A program made the translations under genes and the position numbers. 64,000 bases of DNA from Bacteroidota bacterium (GTDB taxonomy: Bacteria > Bacteroidota > JABWAT01): assembly GCA_023151185.1 (NCBI GenBank), contig JAKLJL010000005.1, positions 62,001 to 126,000 of the forward strand, in the 5' to 3' direction. Below are positions 36,222 to 46,151 of the stretch, piece by piece. Below the pieces are notes generated by a model. That model saw only the letters and a list, made by a program, of their open reading frames with translations, was not told the DNA's origin and made no database searches. Each line of letters starts with the position of its first letter. The first letter of the stretch is position 1.

Positions 36222-37397
36222 TCAGACCAGAAAGAACTGAGTCGGATATTTTCTGGCCGGAAGCCCGTTACGGATTCCGGTCAGTTCGTTTTTCCACCTC
36301 AGATATTCCAGATCAAGTTCTGCCGGCGACATCAGATCCTGCAGAAAGGGATATTTTCCTGTTGAAAGTGCCGGATTGAATACAGACAACTGGATCCGGT
36401 CTTTCTGATCCAGCCCGAATGTGCTGATCATTTCCATTGAATCGCTGAAATGCCCGTCCCTGAATTTTTTACCGCCCAGACCCAGAAGGAAAATCAGTTG
36501 AAGAGAAAATCCGGAAGCCTTTAACCGGTTCACCAGTAAAGTAAACTGACCGGATTTACCTGGTTTCCCGACGGCTTCCATCAGCAATTCGTTTCCTGAC
36601 TCAATTCCAATGGCAATATCCGTTACACCAGCCTCCCGGATGAGTTTCCACTCATCTTCCTCTTTCATCAGTCCGGTAAAACCGTCAACAAAACTCCCGA
36701 TCCTGCTAACCCGGAATCCTGGCTGAAGGGCTTTCATATCCCTGATCCAGTCTTTCAGGGTTTCAAGCATCAGAATTAACCTACGGTTTGGAATTGCCAG
36801 TGCATTGGCTTCACCGATAAAAATGTCACGGCGGGCCGAAATCCCATCCCCGAAAAAACCGGAAATGTCAGACAGGTGACTTGTCAGTACCGGAATGTTC
36901 CGGATTTGAAAGGGTTTATCCTTGTAGAACGAACAAAATGTACAGTCATCATAACTGCAGCCCAGAGAAAAGTTGACCACCACCGACTGGTAAAACTCTG
37001 GAGGTAAAATCGGAATATGCCCCCAGATACGGGAAAACTCGGCGGCAAAAAACGGAAGGTTTCTGGCAAATAAAACAATCCGGTGCAAAAATTCAGAAAC
37101 AGGAAGCGGATCGGTATCAAATGAGGCTACGGACCAGGCCGTTTCAGGAATCATCCGCCAGGATTCCCATTCTGCCAGCCATTCCTTCCACCAGAATCCT
37201 GCATCTGACATTGGCAGGAACCGGTCATCGGCCTCAGTTGCTCCTGATTTGAACAGAATTGTTCCATCAAGCCCGATACGGTAATGGTCCCCATGATTGA
37301 AATGGCCGATCAGTCTCCCGGAATAGTCAAAGTGAAACTGTCGGGTGGGGTCTGTCAGAATACTGACACTTACCGTTTTGAAATGGATGCTGGTCAT
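36222..37397 (-). CDS. radical SAM protein with CX4CX2C cluster motif
   Basis: 391 residues. The cluster motif is FSLGCSYDDCTFCSFYKDKP, i.e. CX4CX2C rather than the usual CX3CX2C, a spacing found in one subfamily of uncharacterised radical SAM proteins. Other marks are IFIGEANALAIP, SRIGSFVDGF and IAIGIESGNELLMEAVGKPG, typical of Elp3/HemN-like barrels. About 130 N-terminal residues before the cluster are of unknown fold. The C-terminus is short with no extra Cys cluster. Convergent with the oligopeptidase, ten bases apart. The reaction is unknown. Confidence 0.87.
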   Translation of the reverse strand: MTSIHFKTVSVSILTDPTRQFHFDYSGRLIGHFNHGDHYRIGLDGTILFKSGATEADDRFLPMSDAGFWWKEWLAEWESWRMIPETAWSVASFDTDPLPVSEFLHRIVLFARNLPFFAAEFSRIWGHIPILPPEFYQSVVVNFSLGCSYDDCTFCSFYKDKPFQIRNIPVLTSHLSDISGFFGDGISARRDIFIGEANALAIPNRRLILMLETLKDWIRDMKALQPGFRVSRIGSFVDGFTGLMKEEDEWKLIREAGVTDIAIGIESGNELLMEAVGKPGKSGQFTLLVNRLKASGFSLQLIFLLGLGGKKFRDGHFSDSMEMISTFGLDQKDRIQLSVFNPALSTGKYPFLQDLMSPAELDLEYLRWKNELTGIRNGLPARKYPTQFFLV

Positions 37398-37527
37398 GGT
37401 CTTCAGGCGGTTTTTTGCTTCTGGCTTTGGCTTCTTTTCAGACGCCGGTTATTTTCAAACTTCTTTATTTCGCCGGATAACTGCAATGGAGCCGGTCGGA
37501 ATGTAATCAACATCTAATCCGCAGTCT

Positions 37528-38298
37528 ATGACTTACCAGTTTGAGCCGATCGGGATCCTCCGGACTCCCTTTTCTGATAAATATGCTGCTCCAAGACAGC
37601 CCGGACTTGAAGGGATCCGGTCAGAATCACGGGTTATTTTAAATCCGGACAGCAGGTTGCGGGCCGGACTTAAAGATCTTGACGGATTTTCCCATCTCTG
37701 GCTGATTACCTGGTTTGACCGGGTTTCAGGCTGGAAACCCCTGGTCCTGCCCCCCAGAGGAACCTCCTCAAAAAAAGGAGTTTTTTCCACACGGTCCCCG
37801 CATCGGCCAAATCCGATCGGACTTTCTCTGGTCAGACTGATTGCAGTAGCTCAAAATGAACTTCTGATCGGCGACTGTGATCTGCTGGACGGAACACCGG
37901 TTCTGGACATCAAGCCGTATCTTCCGTTTGTTGAATCTGTTCCGGAGGCGAAATCAGGCTGGATCGGAGAGAAAATTGTGAGTGGTGAGGTGCCCCCGCT
38001 TTTCACTCTTGAGTTTTTTGAAGCTGCCCGTGAAAAACTGGACTGGCTGGAGGCTGCCGGACTGACAGGATTCCGGGAAAAGATTGTCCAGGTTTTAAGT
38101 ACTGACCCGGGTCCGCATCCCTACAAAAGAATTAAACCTGCAGGCCCTGATCACTTCATTTTAGCCTGGAAGGACTGGCGGGTCCTTTTTTCCGTGGTTC
38201 AGAAAACAGTTCGGGTGGAAACGATAGTCACAGGATATAATCAGGAGACCGCCATGCCTGAACTTCACCGGCGGTTTAAGGGAAGGTTTCCTGAATGA
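37528..38298 (+). CDS. trmO: tRNA (N6-threonylcarbamoyladenosine37-N6) methyltransferase TrmO
   Basis: 256 residues. TrmO (YaeB/TsaA) methylates t6A37 in tRNA-Thr. The N-terminal barrel shows FEPIGILRTPFSDKYAAPRQ, FSHLWLITWFD, GVFSTRSPHRPNPIGLSLVR and GTPVLDIKPYLPFVE. The RSPHRPNPIG segment binds SAM. The C-terminal domain ends with YKRIKP and ILAWKDWRVLF. It overlaps the DUF1801 gene by four bases (ATGA). Confidence 0.95.
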   Translation: MTYQFEPIGILRTPFSDKYAAPRQPGLEGIRSESRVILNPDSRLRAGLKDLDGFSHLWLITWFDRVSGWKPLVLPPRGTSSKKGVFSTRSPHRPNPIGLSLVRLIAVAQNELLIGDCDLLDGTPVLDIKPYLPFVESVPEAKSGWIGEKIVSGEVPPLFTLEFFEAAREKLDWLEAAGLTGFREKIVQVLSTDPGPHPYKRIKPAGPDHFILAWKDWRVLFSVVQKTVRVETIVTGYNQETAMPELHRRFKGRFPE

Positions 38299-38723
38299 AC
38301 CCGGTTGAAGACTGGATTTTCAGGCTCCCGCCTGACCTGCAAAGTCTTGCTGCGCAGGCAAGAGAAATTATCCTGAACCAGAATCAGAAGATTTCCGAAA
38401 AAATTTCATTCGGAGTTCCGTTTTATTCCTATCTGGGTTGGATGGTTTATATCTCAGTTCATAAGGGCGGGCTTGATATTACCTTTCTCAGAGGCCATGA
38501 GCTATCCGATACTCACCAAATTCTGGATGCCAGAAACAGGACAATGGTAAAAAGTCTGCATATTCCGCCGGGTCATGTCATCCCAACCGGTATCCTCAGA
38601 GAAACGCTTCAGGAGGCAATGCTGCTGAATGAGGAAACTCCTGACTTAAAACCCGGTCAGTCGAAAAAAAACCGGGAAAGGGAAGGAACCAAAAAAAGGC
38701 TGACTTCGTTAGGGGAGGATTAG
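38295..38723 (+). CDS. DUF1801 domain protein
   Basis: 142 residues. It has the small alpha/beta DUF1801 pattern: LAAQAREIILNQNQKISEKI, FGVPFYSYLGWMVYISVHKG and LDITFLRGHELSDTHQIL. A Lys/Arg-rich tail follows. Function is unknown. It is translationally coupled to trmO. Confidence 0.82.
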   Translation: MNPVEDWIFRLPPDLQSLAAQAREIILNQNQKISEKISFGVPFYSYLGWMVYISVHKGGLDITFLRGHELSDTHQILDARNRTMVKSLHIPPGHVIPTGILRETLQEAMLLNEETPDLKPGQSKKNREREGTKKRLTSLGED

Positions 38724-38735
38724 AAACCAAACCCT

Positions 38736-38743
38736 TAACTTTG
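38736..38743 (+). promoter_or_regulatory. possible -7 element before sodB
   Basis: TAACTTTG matches TAnnTTTG but lies only 14 bases from the ATG, leaving little room for a binding site in the leader. Doubtful as the main promoter. Confidence 0.2.
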
Positions 38744-38757
38744 AACCGGAGCTACCA

Positions 38758-39351
38758 ATGGCTGTTACTTTACCTGCGTTGCCGTATGCAAAAAATGCCC
38801 TTGCCCCTCATATTTCTGAGGAGACCCTCGACTTTCATCACGGAAAACACCACAATGCCTACGTGACCAACCTGAATAATCTGATCAAGGATAGTGATCT
38901 CGACAGTGCCGATCTGGAAACCATTATTAAATCAGTTGCCGGAGATCCTTCAAAAGCTGGCCATTTCAACAATGCTGCACAGGTCTGGAACCATACTTTT
39001 TACTGGAACTCCATGAAACCAAACGGTGGCGGAAAGCCAGCCGGGGACCTTTTGAAAAAAATTGAGGCTGATTTTGGCAGTTATGAAGAATTTGCAGCTC
39101 AGTTTAAAACTGCAGCAACCACCCAGTTCGGTTCCGGGTGGGCCTGGCTGGTGCTTGAAGGTGGTAAGCTGAAGGTTACCAAAACCGGAAATGCTGATCT
39201 GCCGATGGTTCATGGGCAAAAAGCCATTCTGACGATCGACGTGTGGGAGCACGCCTATTACGTTGATTTCAGGAACCGCCGCCCGGATTATATTGCTACC
39301 TTCCTTGACCACCTGGTTAACTGGGATTTTGCTGCTGCAAATCTCGGATAA
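38758..39351 (+). CDS. sodB: iron superoxide dismutase
   Basis: 197 residues. Cytoplasmic superoxide dismutase. Metal ligands appear in LDFHHGKHHNAYV, QVWNHTFYWNSM and DVWEHAYYVDF. The sequence AAQVWNHTFYW, with Gln just before VWNH, and TQFGSGWAWL favour the iron form over manganese. Length and motif spacing are normal. It stands alone, with GGAGCTACC before the ATG. Confidence 0.95.
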   Translation: MAVTLPALPYAKNALAPHISEETLDFHHGKHHNAYVTNLNNLIKDSDLDSADLETIIKSVAGDPSKAGHFNNAAQVWNHTFYWNSMKPNGGGKPAGDLLKKIEADFGSYEEFAAQFKTAATTQFGSGWAWLVLEGGKLKVTKTGNADLPMVHGQKAILTIDVWEHAYYVDFRNRRPDYIATFLDHLVNWDFAAANLG

Positions 39352-39364
39352 TTCTGCATTTTAA

Positions 39365-39402
39365 ACCGGGTCTGGAGGCTAAATCCGGGCCCGGTCCACT
39401 TT
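39365..39402 (+). terminator. probable terminator after sodB
   Basis: ACCGGG (39365-39370) can pair with CCCGGT (39390-39395) across 19 bases, followed closely by CACTTTTTTCC. The long loop makes it less certain. Confidence 0.5.
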
Positions 39403-39662
39403 TTTCCTCACTTGTGCTCCCGCTGATTTTGCCCCTGGGAATTCCCGGCCACTGACCCCAATCACCTGATTTTCCTGTATCTGCCTTACCAACTGACTCC
39501 AGGTTAGCCTGAGTTTTTTAGGAACCGGGTAAGGACAGTAGTATCAGAAAGTTAGGCCAAAACAGGATAAATAAATCTGTAACTCTCTAATGTTTATTTA
39601 ATAGGTAATAAGTGGACTAATAAGTCTATAAGCTACCATCTTTGAAAAAAATCGGGATGGAT
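39403..39662 (+). promoter_or_regulatory. AT-rich leader of the nar operon
   Basis: About 260 bases without a gene. The last 100 are AT-rich, with repeated TAATA/AATAAG words and GACT-AATA-AGTC (39614-39625). I looked for a TTGAT-N4-ATCAA FNR/CRP box and found none. It should contain the nar promoter, but I cannot place it. Confidence 0.35.
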
Positions 39663-40409
39663 ATGAAAAAATGGATACTTGCCGGGTCGTGTTTTTTGAT
39701 GACGCTGTCAATTACCGGTGCGCAACCTTTACCGGGTCAGCCGGAAGAAGGCGTTGTCTTATTCAACAAGAAGTGTACAGCCTGCCACGCCATCGGGAAG
39801 GTGGTTGTTGGTCCGGATTTAAAACCAGCCGGATCAAAGACTGATGGGGATCTGAATCTGGCCTTTAACCGGATGGAGCCCATGGCAGGAACTCTGTCAC
39901 CCAAAAACCGGGCTGATCTGATGGCCTTTTTCAGGGCAGGAAATCTGGATTCCCTTTTGAACCCGCCCAAAAAAGCAGGAATAGCTGAAATTTTACCTGG
40001 AAATCCTGAAACCGGCGAGGCGTTGTATTACGGGGATAATCGACTTCAAAATGGTGGAATGGCCTGCGTTTCCTGTCACTCCTCGTTCCGAGACTCTGGG
40101 CTTGGCGGCGGGAAACTGGGTGTTCCGCTGACCGGGGCATTTTCAAAGTTTGGCGGAACCGGCCTGACTTCAGCAATTCAAAGTGCTGCATTTCCCACAA
40201 TGCGGGAACCGTACCGTATGCATGAAATTACCCAGGCAGAGGCTGAACACCTGGCTGCTTATCTGCAGAAAAATGACCGGGTACCCGAGTATTCAGACCG
40301 GTTTACCTTTTTGTTTTATTCAGTAACCGGAGCATTGGGTGTATTCGGTCTGCTGGGAATTCTTTACAGAAACCGTCTGATCAGCGTTCGTCAGACGGTA
40401 AAACAGTGA
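39663..40409 (+). CDS. narC: NarC-like diheme cytochrome c, C-terminally anchored
   Basis: About 248 residues from ATG at 39663 (MKKWILAGSCFLMTLSITGA is a signal peptide; a TTG at 39642 is upstream). Two heme sites are present: KKCTACHAIG and MACVSCHSSF. Candidate axial Met lie in NRMEPMAGTL and PTMREPYRMHE. A membrane helix near the C-terminus (about residues 220-238, LFYSVTGALGVFGLLGIL) anchors it. A diheme cytochrome heading narGHJI is the arrangement known from Thermus, where NarC is part of the nitrate respiration complex. narG starts 20 bases later. Confidence 0.88.
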   Translation: MKKWILAGSCFLMTLSITGAQPLPGQPEEGVVLFNKKCTACHAIGKVVVGPDLKPAGSKTDGDLNLAFNRMEPMAGTLSPKNRADLMAFFRAGNLDSLLNPPKKAGIAEILPGNPETGEALYYGDNRLQNGGMACVSCHSSFRDSGLGGGKLGVPLTGAFSKFGGTGLTSAIQSAAFPTMREPYRMHEITQAEAEHLAAYLQKNDRVPEYSDRFTFLFYSVTGALGVFGLLGILYRNRLISVRQTVKQ

Positions 40410-40428
40410 GTTGAAAGGGAATGTGAAT

Positions 40429-43400
40429 ATGTCATGGATTCAGGATATTTTAAATCCGGATGCCCGAACCTGGGAACAGTTTTACCGGAACCGCTGGCAA
40501 TACGATAAAATTGTCAGAAGTACACACGGGGTAAACTGTACCGGTGGATGCAGCTGGAATGTCTATGTTAAAAACGGCATTATCACCTGGGAAATGCAGG
40601 CCCTGGATTATCCGAAAATTGCACGGGACATTCCGCCCTACGAACCCCGGGGATGCCAGCGGGGAATTTCCTATTCATGGTACATCTACTCTCCGATCCG
40701 GGTGAAGTATCCGTACATCCGGGGAGTTTTATACGATATCTGGAAGCAGGCAAAGGCGGCCGCAAATGGCAATCCGCTCGAAGCCTGGAAACTGATTCAG
40801 GAATCAAAGGAGCTTCGGGAGCGATATCAGAAGGCCCGCGGAAAAGGCGGACTCCGGAGGTTTTCGTGGGATGAAGCCAATGAACTGATGGCTGCCGCAA
40901 ATCTGATCACCTCACAGAAATGGGGCACCGACCGGATAATCGGTTTTTCACCGATTCCGGCAATGTCAATGGTATCCTACGCCTCCGGAGCCCGGTTTTT
41001 ACAATTGATGGGCGGGGTTGCTCTCAGTTTCTACGATTGGTATTGTGATTTACCGCCGGCTTCACCCGAAATCTGGGGTGAACAGACAGATGTTGCCGAA
41101 AGTGCTGACTGGTTCCACTCCAAAATGATTGCTGTTGTGGGATCCAATCCGTTTATGACCAGAACCCCGGATGCCCATTTTCTGGTCGAAGCCCGCCATA
41201 ACGGTGCAAAGGCGGTCGTCTTTGCGCCCGATTTCAATATGACCTCCAAAACTGCTGATGAGTGGATTCCGATTCACCAGGGGCAGGATTCTGCCTTCTG
41301 GATGGCCGTTGGACACGTGATCCTCAGAGAAAAATTCGAAGAAACCAGGGTTGCCTACTTTGATCAGTACTGCCGTGAAAAAACGGATATGCCGTTTCTG
41401 GTAAAACTTTCAAAAATGGAAAATGGCACCTATTCAGCAGGTTCTCTCCTGCGTGCGGCAGAGGTCAAATCGACGGCAGGTGAAGAAAATGCAGACTGGA
41501 AGACCTTTGTTCTGGATAGGAAATCCGGAAAACCGGTACTTCCAGCCGGGACTTTAGGGTTCCGCTGGCAGAAGGAAAAAGGGAAGTGGAATCTGAAGCC
41601 AGAGGATGCAATTTCCGGTAAGGAAATTGAGGCCGCACTCACGGTTAAGGGGGCTGAAGATGAAGTAGTCACGGTAACGTTCAGTGATTTCTCAGAGTCA
41701 TCCAATGACAAAACGGTCTGCCGTTCGGTTCCGGTAAAGAAAGTTAAGACCCTGGCCGGTGACCAGTTGGTTACAACAGTTTTTGATCTGATGATGGCTC
41801 AGTACAGTGTTAGCCGGTCGGGAGACGATTCAACTGTTTCCTATGACGACGAAGAGGTGCCGAATACGCCGGCCTGGCAGGAAAAGTTTACCGGTGTTGA
41901 CCGTGAAATTGTCATCCGGTTTGCCAGAGAATGGGCTGCAACGGCTGAACAAACCAATGGAAAATGTTCTGTCATCATCGGGGCAGGTGCCAATCACTGG
42001 TATCACAATAACCTGATGTACCGGGCACCGATTTCTGTGCTGATGATGACCGGGTGTGTGGGGGTGAACGGAGGCGGATTGAATCATTATGTGGGGCAGG
42101 AGAAACTGGTTCCGCAAACGTCCTGGGGGCCAATAGCCTTTGGCAGTGACTGGGGTGCACCTCCCCGCCAGCAAAATGCTCCGTCCTTTCACTATATCAA
42201 TTCGGACCAATGGCGGTACGATAAGCCATTCGAAGAAATGTGCTCAGTGTCTGATCCGTCACATTCTATGGCTGGTGGACACACCATTGACAGGAACATT
42301 CAGGCAGTCCGAAATGGCTGGCTTCCCGGATACCCCCAATTTTCGAAACCCAATCATGTTCTCATTGAGGAAGCCAGAAAAGCTGGTGCCACGACAGATG
42401 AGGAAATCATCGCCTGGACGGTAACTCAGTTAAAGGAAAAAAAACTCCGGTTTGCCATCGAAGACCCGGATGCCGAAGAAAACTGGCCGCGGCTGTTTTA
42501 CATCTGGCGGGGAAATGCCCTGATGTCTTCTGCAAAGGGGCATGAGTATTTCCTGAGGCATTACCTAGGTACCCATGATAACGCAATCGCAGATGAGATC
42601 ACCGAAAAAGACGTTAAGGAAGTGACCTGGCATGATAAACTCCCGGTAGGGAAGATGGATCTGATTGTAGATCTGAACTTCCGGATGGATACCTCTGCCC
42701 TTTATTCGGATATCATTCTGCCTGCTGCAACCTTCTATGAAAAGAATGATCTGAATTCAACGGATATGCATTCATTTATCCACCCGCTTCAGGCTGCAGT
42801 TACACCCTGTTGGGAATCGAAACCCGACTGGGACATTTTCAAGGGAATTGCCGAAGCTACTTCACGAATGGCCGGAAAATACAATCTGCCGGCTTTTAAA
42901 GATTTGGTTGCAACACCGATTCAGCATGACACACCGGGTGAAATGGCTCAGCCCAAAGTTAAAAACTGGAGTGAAGGCGAGTGTGACCCCATCCCGGGAA
43001 AAACCATGCCGAACTTCAGAGTTGTAGACCGGGACCCGAAAACAATTTTCAACCGGTTTATTTCTGTCGGACCAGGAATCCGGAAAAATGGGCTTGGTAT
43101 GCATGGCATTCACATCGACGTGCAGGATGTTCATGACCGCCATTTGGCTGACTATCCAACAGAAAAATGGGGCGGAAATGAGTATATCTCTCTCCGGAAG
43201 GACAAGCTTGTCTGTGAGTTCATTCTGGCTTTTGCAGCCGAAACCAACGGCGAACTGGCTTACCGGGCGTTCGAGTATGAGTCCCATAAAACCGGAGTTG
43301 ATCTGTTGGATCTGGCGGAACCCACCCGGGGACTCAAATACACCTTCGAGGATATTGCAAACAATCCGCGGCGGGTTTTGACAACACCGTTCTGGACCGG

Positions 43401-44058
43401 TTTTACAACCCAGGGCCGAACCTATTCTGCTTACACACTGAACAACGAACGAAAGGTTCCCTGGCGAACCCTGACCGGCCGTCAGCATTTTTATCTGGAT
43501 CATGAAACCTACATCGCCTATGGTGAACACCTGCCAACTCATAAACCGGCTGTAGATGCAGTAACGTACGGAGATTTAGTCAACTCTTCTCTGAATGGCG
43601 ATCCGGTAAGTCTGAATTACATCACCCCTCACGGAAAATGGGGAATCCATTCCACTTACGGCGATACGCTGCGGATGAAGACTTTAAGCCGCGGGGTTGA
43701 ACCACTCTGGATCAATAACAAAGATGCTGAACTTATCGGTATACAGGATAATGACTGGGTCGAAGTTTACAATGACAACGGAGTCGTCTGTACCCGCGCC
43801 TGTGTAACCCACCGGCTTCCGCGTGGCATGTGCATGATTTATCACTCACCCGAAAGAACCCTCTCGGTGCCCAAATCGCCCGAAAGAGGAAACCGCCGGG
43901 CCGGTGGGCATAACAGCCTGACACGGGTTCGGCTAAAGCCCCTGTTCATGATCGGCGGTTATGCCCAGTTTACCTATGCCTTTAATTACTGGGGCCCAAC
44001 AGGTGTTAACCGGGAAACTCAGGTTCTGGTTAAAAAACTGACTGATAAAAGGTTTTAA
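40429..44058 (+). CDS. narG: respiratory nitrate reductase alpha subunit
   Basis: About 1209 residues from ATG at 40429 (a TTG at 40411 is in frame). Catalytic Mo-bisMGD subunit reducing nitrate to nitrite in the cytoplasm. The N-terminus FYRNRWQYDKIVRSTHGVNC leads to the FS0 cluster motif HGVNCTGGCSW plus a later Cys in EPRGCQRG. The Mo-ligand Asp region is YDWYCDLPPASPEIWG. Further marks are VGVNGGGLNHYVGQEK and the C-terminal molydopterin-binding IHSTYGDTLRMKTL. No functional Tat signal is evident, consistent with a cytoplasmic orientation. Confidence 0.97.
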   Translation: MSWIQDILNPDARTWEQFYRNRWQYDKIVRSTHGVNCTGGCSWNVYVKNGIITWEMQALDYPKIARDIPPYEPRGCQRGISYSWYIYSPIRVKYPYIRGVLYDIWKQAKAAANGNPLEAWKLIQESKELRERYQKARGKGGLRRFSWDEANELMAAANLITSQKWGTDRIIGFSPIPAMSMVSYASGARFLQLMGGVALSFYDWYCDLPPASPEIWGEQTDVAESADWFHSKMIAVVGSNPFMTRTPDAHFLVEARHNGAKAVVFAPDFNMTSKTADEWIPIHQGQDSAFWMAVGHVILREKFEETRVAYFDQYCREKTDMPFLVKLSKMENGTYSAGSLLRAAEVKSTAGEENADWKTFVLDRKSGKPVLPAGTLGFRWQKEKGKWNLKPEDAISGKEIEAALTVKGAEDEVVTVTFSDFSESSNDKTVCRSVPVKKVKTLAGDQLVTTVFDLMMAQYSVSRSGDDSTVSYDDEEVPNTPAWQEKFTGVDREIVIRFAREWAATAEQTNGKCSVIIGAGANHWYHNNLMYRAPISVLMMTGCVGVNGGGLNHYVGQEKLVPQTSWGPIAFGSDWGAPPRQQNAPSFHYINSDQWRYDKPFEEMCSVSDPSHSMAGGHTIDRNIQAVRNGWLPGYPQFSKPNHVLIEEARKAGATTDEEIIAWTVTQLKEKKLRFAIEDPDAEENWPRLFYIWRGNALMSSAKGHEYFLRHYLGTHDNAIADEITEKDVKEVTWHDKLPVGKMDLIVDLNFRMDTSALYSDIILPAATFYEKNDLNSTDMHSFIHPLQAAVTPCWESKPDWDIFKGIAEATSRMAGKYNLPAFKDLVATPIQHDTPGEMAQPKVKNWSEGECDPIPGKTMPNFRVVDRDPKTIFNRFISVGPGIRKNGLGMHGIHIDVQDVHDRHLADYPTEKWGGNEYISLRKDKLVCEFILAFAAETNGELAYRAFEYESHKTGVDLLDLAEPTRGLKYTFEDIANNPRRVLTTPFWTGFTTQGRTYSAYTLNNERKVPWRTLTGRQHFYLDHETYIAYGEHLPTHKPAVDAVTYGDLVNSSLNGDPVSLNYITPHGKWGIHSTYGDTLRMKTLSRGVEPLWINNKDAELIGIQDNDWVEVYNDNGVVCTRACVTHRLPRGMCMIYHSPERTLSVPKSPERGNRRAGGHNSLTRVRLKPLFMIGGYAQFTYAFNYWGPTGVNRETQVLVKKLTDKRF

Positions 44059-44080
44059 CCGGAAGGATTAGGAGAAGAAA

Positions 44081-45571
44081 ATGACTATCAGATCTCATGT
44101 TTCGATGGTTTTTCACCTGGATAAATGTATCGGCTGCCATACTTGCTCGGTTGCCTGTAAAAATATCTGGACTGACCGAGACGGTGCCGATTATATGTGG
44201 TGGAACAATGTGGAAACCAAGCCCGGAACCGGTTTCCCGGTTCAATGGGAGAACCAGGAAAAATATAAAGGAGGTTGGAAAGTTGACGGCGGAAAGTTAA
44301 AACTTCGGTCGCAGTCTAAATCTGGACATTGGTTCAACCTCTTTTACAACCCGAATCAGCCCGGACTTGACGAGTATTACGAACCCTGGACATACCGCTA
44401 TCAGGATTTGTTTGATGCCCCTGCCGGGACTGATCAGCCTACTGCAATACCGGTTTCCAAAATTACCGGAGAACCGGTTGAAATTAAATCGGGGCCGAAC
44501 TGGGACGATGATCTGTCGGGTTCACCTGTTTATGCGATGAACGATCCGAATTTCGGTGAACTGACTGTACAGGAAAAGGAGCAGCTTCTCGAAGTTGAAA
44601 ACATCGCCATGATGTACCTGCCCCGGATCTGCAACCATTGTACCAATCCGGCCTGTGTGGCCGCCTGCCCATCGGGCGCAATTTACAAACGGGGCGAAGA
44701 CGGCATTGTGCTGATTAATCAGGATAAATGCCGGGGTTGGCGGGCCTGTGTGGCAGCCTGTCCGTATAAAAAAATCTACTACAACTGGAAAACAGGCAAA
44801 TCAGAAAAATGTATCCTCTGCTATCCCCGGCTCGAAACCGGACAGGCACCAGCCTGTTTCCATTCCTGCGTGGGCCGGATACGGTACATGGGGGTAATCC
44901 TGTATGACGCGGACCGGATTGAAGCTTCCATGAAGGTTCCCGATCAGGATCTGGTTGAATCCCAGAGAAGCCTGATCTTAAATCCTCACGATCCTGAAGT
45001 GATTTCAGAAGCACTTAAATCCGGGATTTCCCCCGAAACAATCGAAGCAGCCCAGAATTCGCCGGTATACAAATATGTCATGGAATGGAAGCTTGCTCTT
45101 CCCCTTCATATCGAATACCGGACGGCCCCCATGCTGTTTTACGTACCGCCGATGCTGCCGGTTATGGGTCGGGTCGAAAACGGGAAATATAATCATACAG
45201 TTGATGAATTTTTTACCGGAATTGAACGGGCCCGGATGACCATGGAGTATCTGTCGAATCTCTTCAGTGCCGGCAACAGGGAAATCCTGACCTATGCCAT
45301 CCGAAAAATGCTGGCGGTACGCTACTACCGCAGATTCCGTGAAGCAGCCGGTTTCGATCTCGACCGGGTTAAGGAAATTCTGGCAGCAGCCGACTGCACC
45401 GAGGACCAGGCCAATGCAATTTATGAAATGACAAGCCTGCCTACCGTTGAGGAACGGTTTGTTATGCCCCCGGTTCAGCGGGAAATGGCGATTCAGCCGG
45501 TCTTGGATCCGGAAGTTTGTAAAGGGTGCACGGGTTTTGGTTCGGTAGCCTCACCTGAAAGGGGATTATAA
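44081..45571 (+). CDS. narH: respiratory nitrate reductase beta subunit
   Basis: 496 residues. Electron-transfer subunit with four Fe-S clusters. The Cys groups are CIGCHTCSVACKNIW, CNHCTNPACVAACPSG, CRGWRACVAACPY and CILCYPRLETG plus CFHSCVGR. The Trp in CRGW replaces a Cys and marks the 3Fe-4S cluster. The ATG is preceded by TTAGGAGAAGAAA. A C-terminal CKGCTGFGS pair of Cys ends the protein. narJ starts two bases later. Confidence 0.97.
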   Translation: MTIRSHVSMVFHLDKCIGCHTCSVACKNIWTDRDGADYMWWNNVETKPGTGFPVQWENQEKYKGGWKVDGGKLKLRSQSKSGHWFNLFYNPNQPGLDEYYEPWTYRYQDLFDAPAGTDQPTAIPVSKITGEPVEIKSGPNWDDDLSGSPVYAMNDPNFGELTVQEKEQLLEVENIAMMYLPRICNHCTNPACVAACPSGAIYKRGEDGIVLINQDKCRGWRACVAACPYKKIYYNWKTGKSEKCILCYPRLETGQAPACFHSCVGRIRYMGVILYDADRIEASMKVPDQDLVESQRSLILNPHDPEVISEALKSGISPETIEAAQNSPVYKYVMEWKLALPLHIEYRTAPMLFYVPPMLPVMGRVENGKYNHTVDEFFTGIERARMTMEYLSNLFSAGNREILTYAIRKMLAVRYYRRFREAAGFDLDRVKEILAAADCTEDQANAIYEMTSLPTVEERFVMPPVQREMAIQPVLDPEVCKGCTGFGSVASPERGL

Positions 45572-45572
45572 A

Positions 45573-46151
45573 ATGGAATTGAATATCAAAAAAGAAGTGT
45601 CTGAACAATCCCGGCAGGTGTTTAATCTTCTGGCCCGATTGCTTGACTATCCGGATGAAAATCTTCTTGAGTTAATCAAAAAGGTCAGTTATCTGATATC
45701 CGTCAGCCAACCGGTTCCGGATGAACTTCTGGAGAATTGGCAGCGGTTTGCCTCTCATGCGGTAGCAACTAAGTATACCGGAATGCAGGAAGTATACACC
45801 GCCACCTTTGACCTTAATCCGGTGTGTTCCCTGTACATTTCCATTGGGCTTTTTGGTGAGGAAAACTTTAACCGGAGTCTGTTTATGGCCCGGATGGTGG
45901 ATGCATTCAACATTTATCAGTTTCCTCTCAACCCCGGCGAATTGCCCGATTCATTGCCGGTCCTTTTAAAATTTATGCCCTTTATCACTGAGCATGAAAG
46001 AAGGGAAAGCTTTATCCGGGACTGTATTCTGGCGCCCGCACAGGAATGCATCCTAAAATTGTCAGAAAAAAATAATCCGTATAGTGCCGCATTCAGACTG
46101 ATCGTTCATTTTGCAGAACAGGAAATTAACCAGGAGGCTGCTCATGTTTGA
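45573..46151 (+). CDS. narJ: nitrate reductase assembly chaperone
   Basis: 192 residues, helical NarJ/TorD family. It begins with SRQVFNLLARLLDYPDENLL, then YTATFDLNPVCSLYISIGLF, which is the conserved FD segment, and ELPDSLPVLLKFMP. It binds apo-NarG to control cofactor insertion. AGGGGATTATAAA precedes the ATG. It overlaps narI by 8 bases. Confidence 0.93.
   Translation: MELNIKKEVSEQSRQVFNLLARLLDYPDENLLELIKKVSYLISVSQPVPDELLENWQRFASHAVATKYTGMQEVYTATFDLNPVCSLYISIGLFGEENFNRSLFMARMVDAFNIYQFPLNPGELPDSLPVLLKFMPFITEHERRESFIRDCILAPAQECILKLSEKNNPYSAAFRLIVHFAEQEINQEAAHV

Noticed and set aside
39403-39662. FNR/CRP box upstream of narC
   Set aside because: I looked for TTGAT-N4-ATCAA and close variants and found none; the AT-rich direct repeats are not enough.
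42862-43542. 226-codon minus-strand frame inside narG
   Set aside because: narG is well supported through this region by family motifs on the plus strand.
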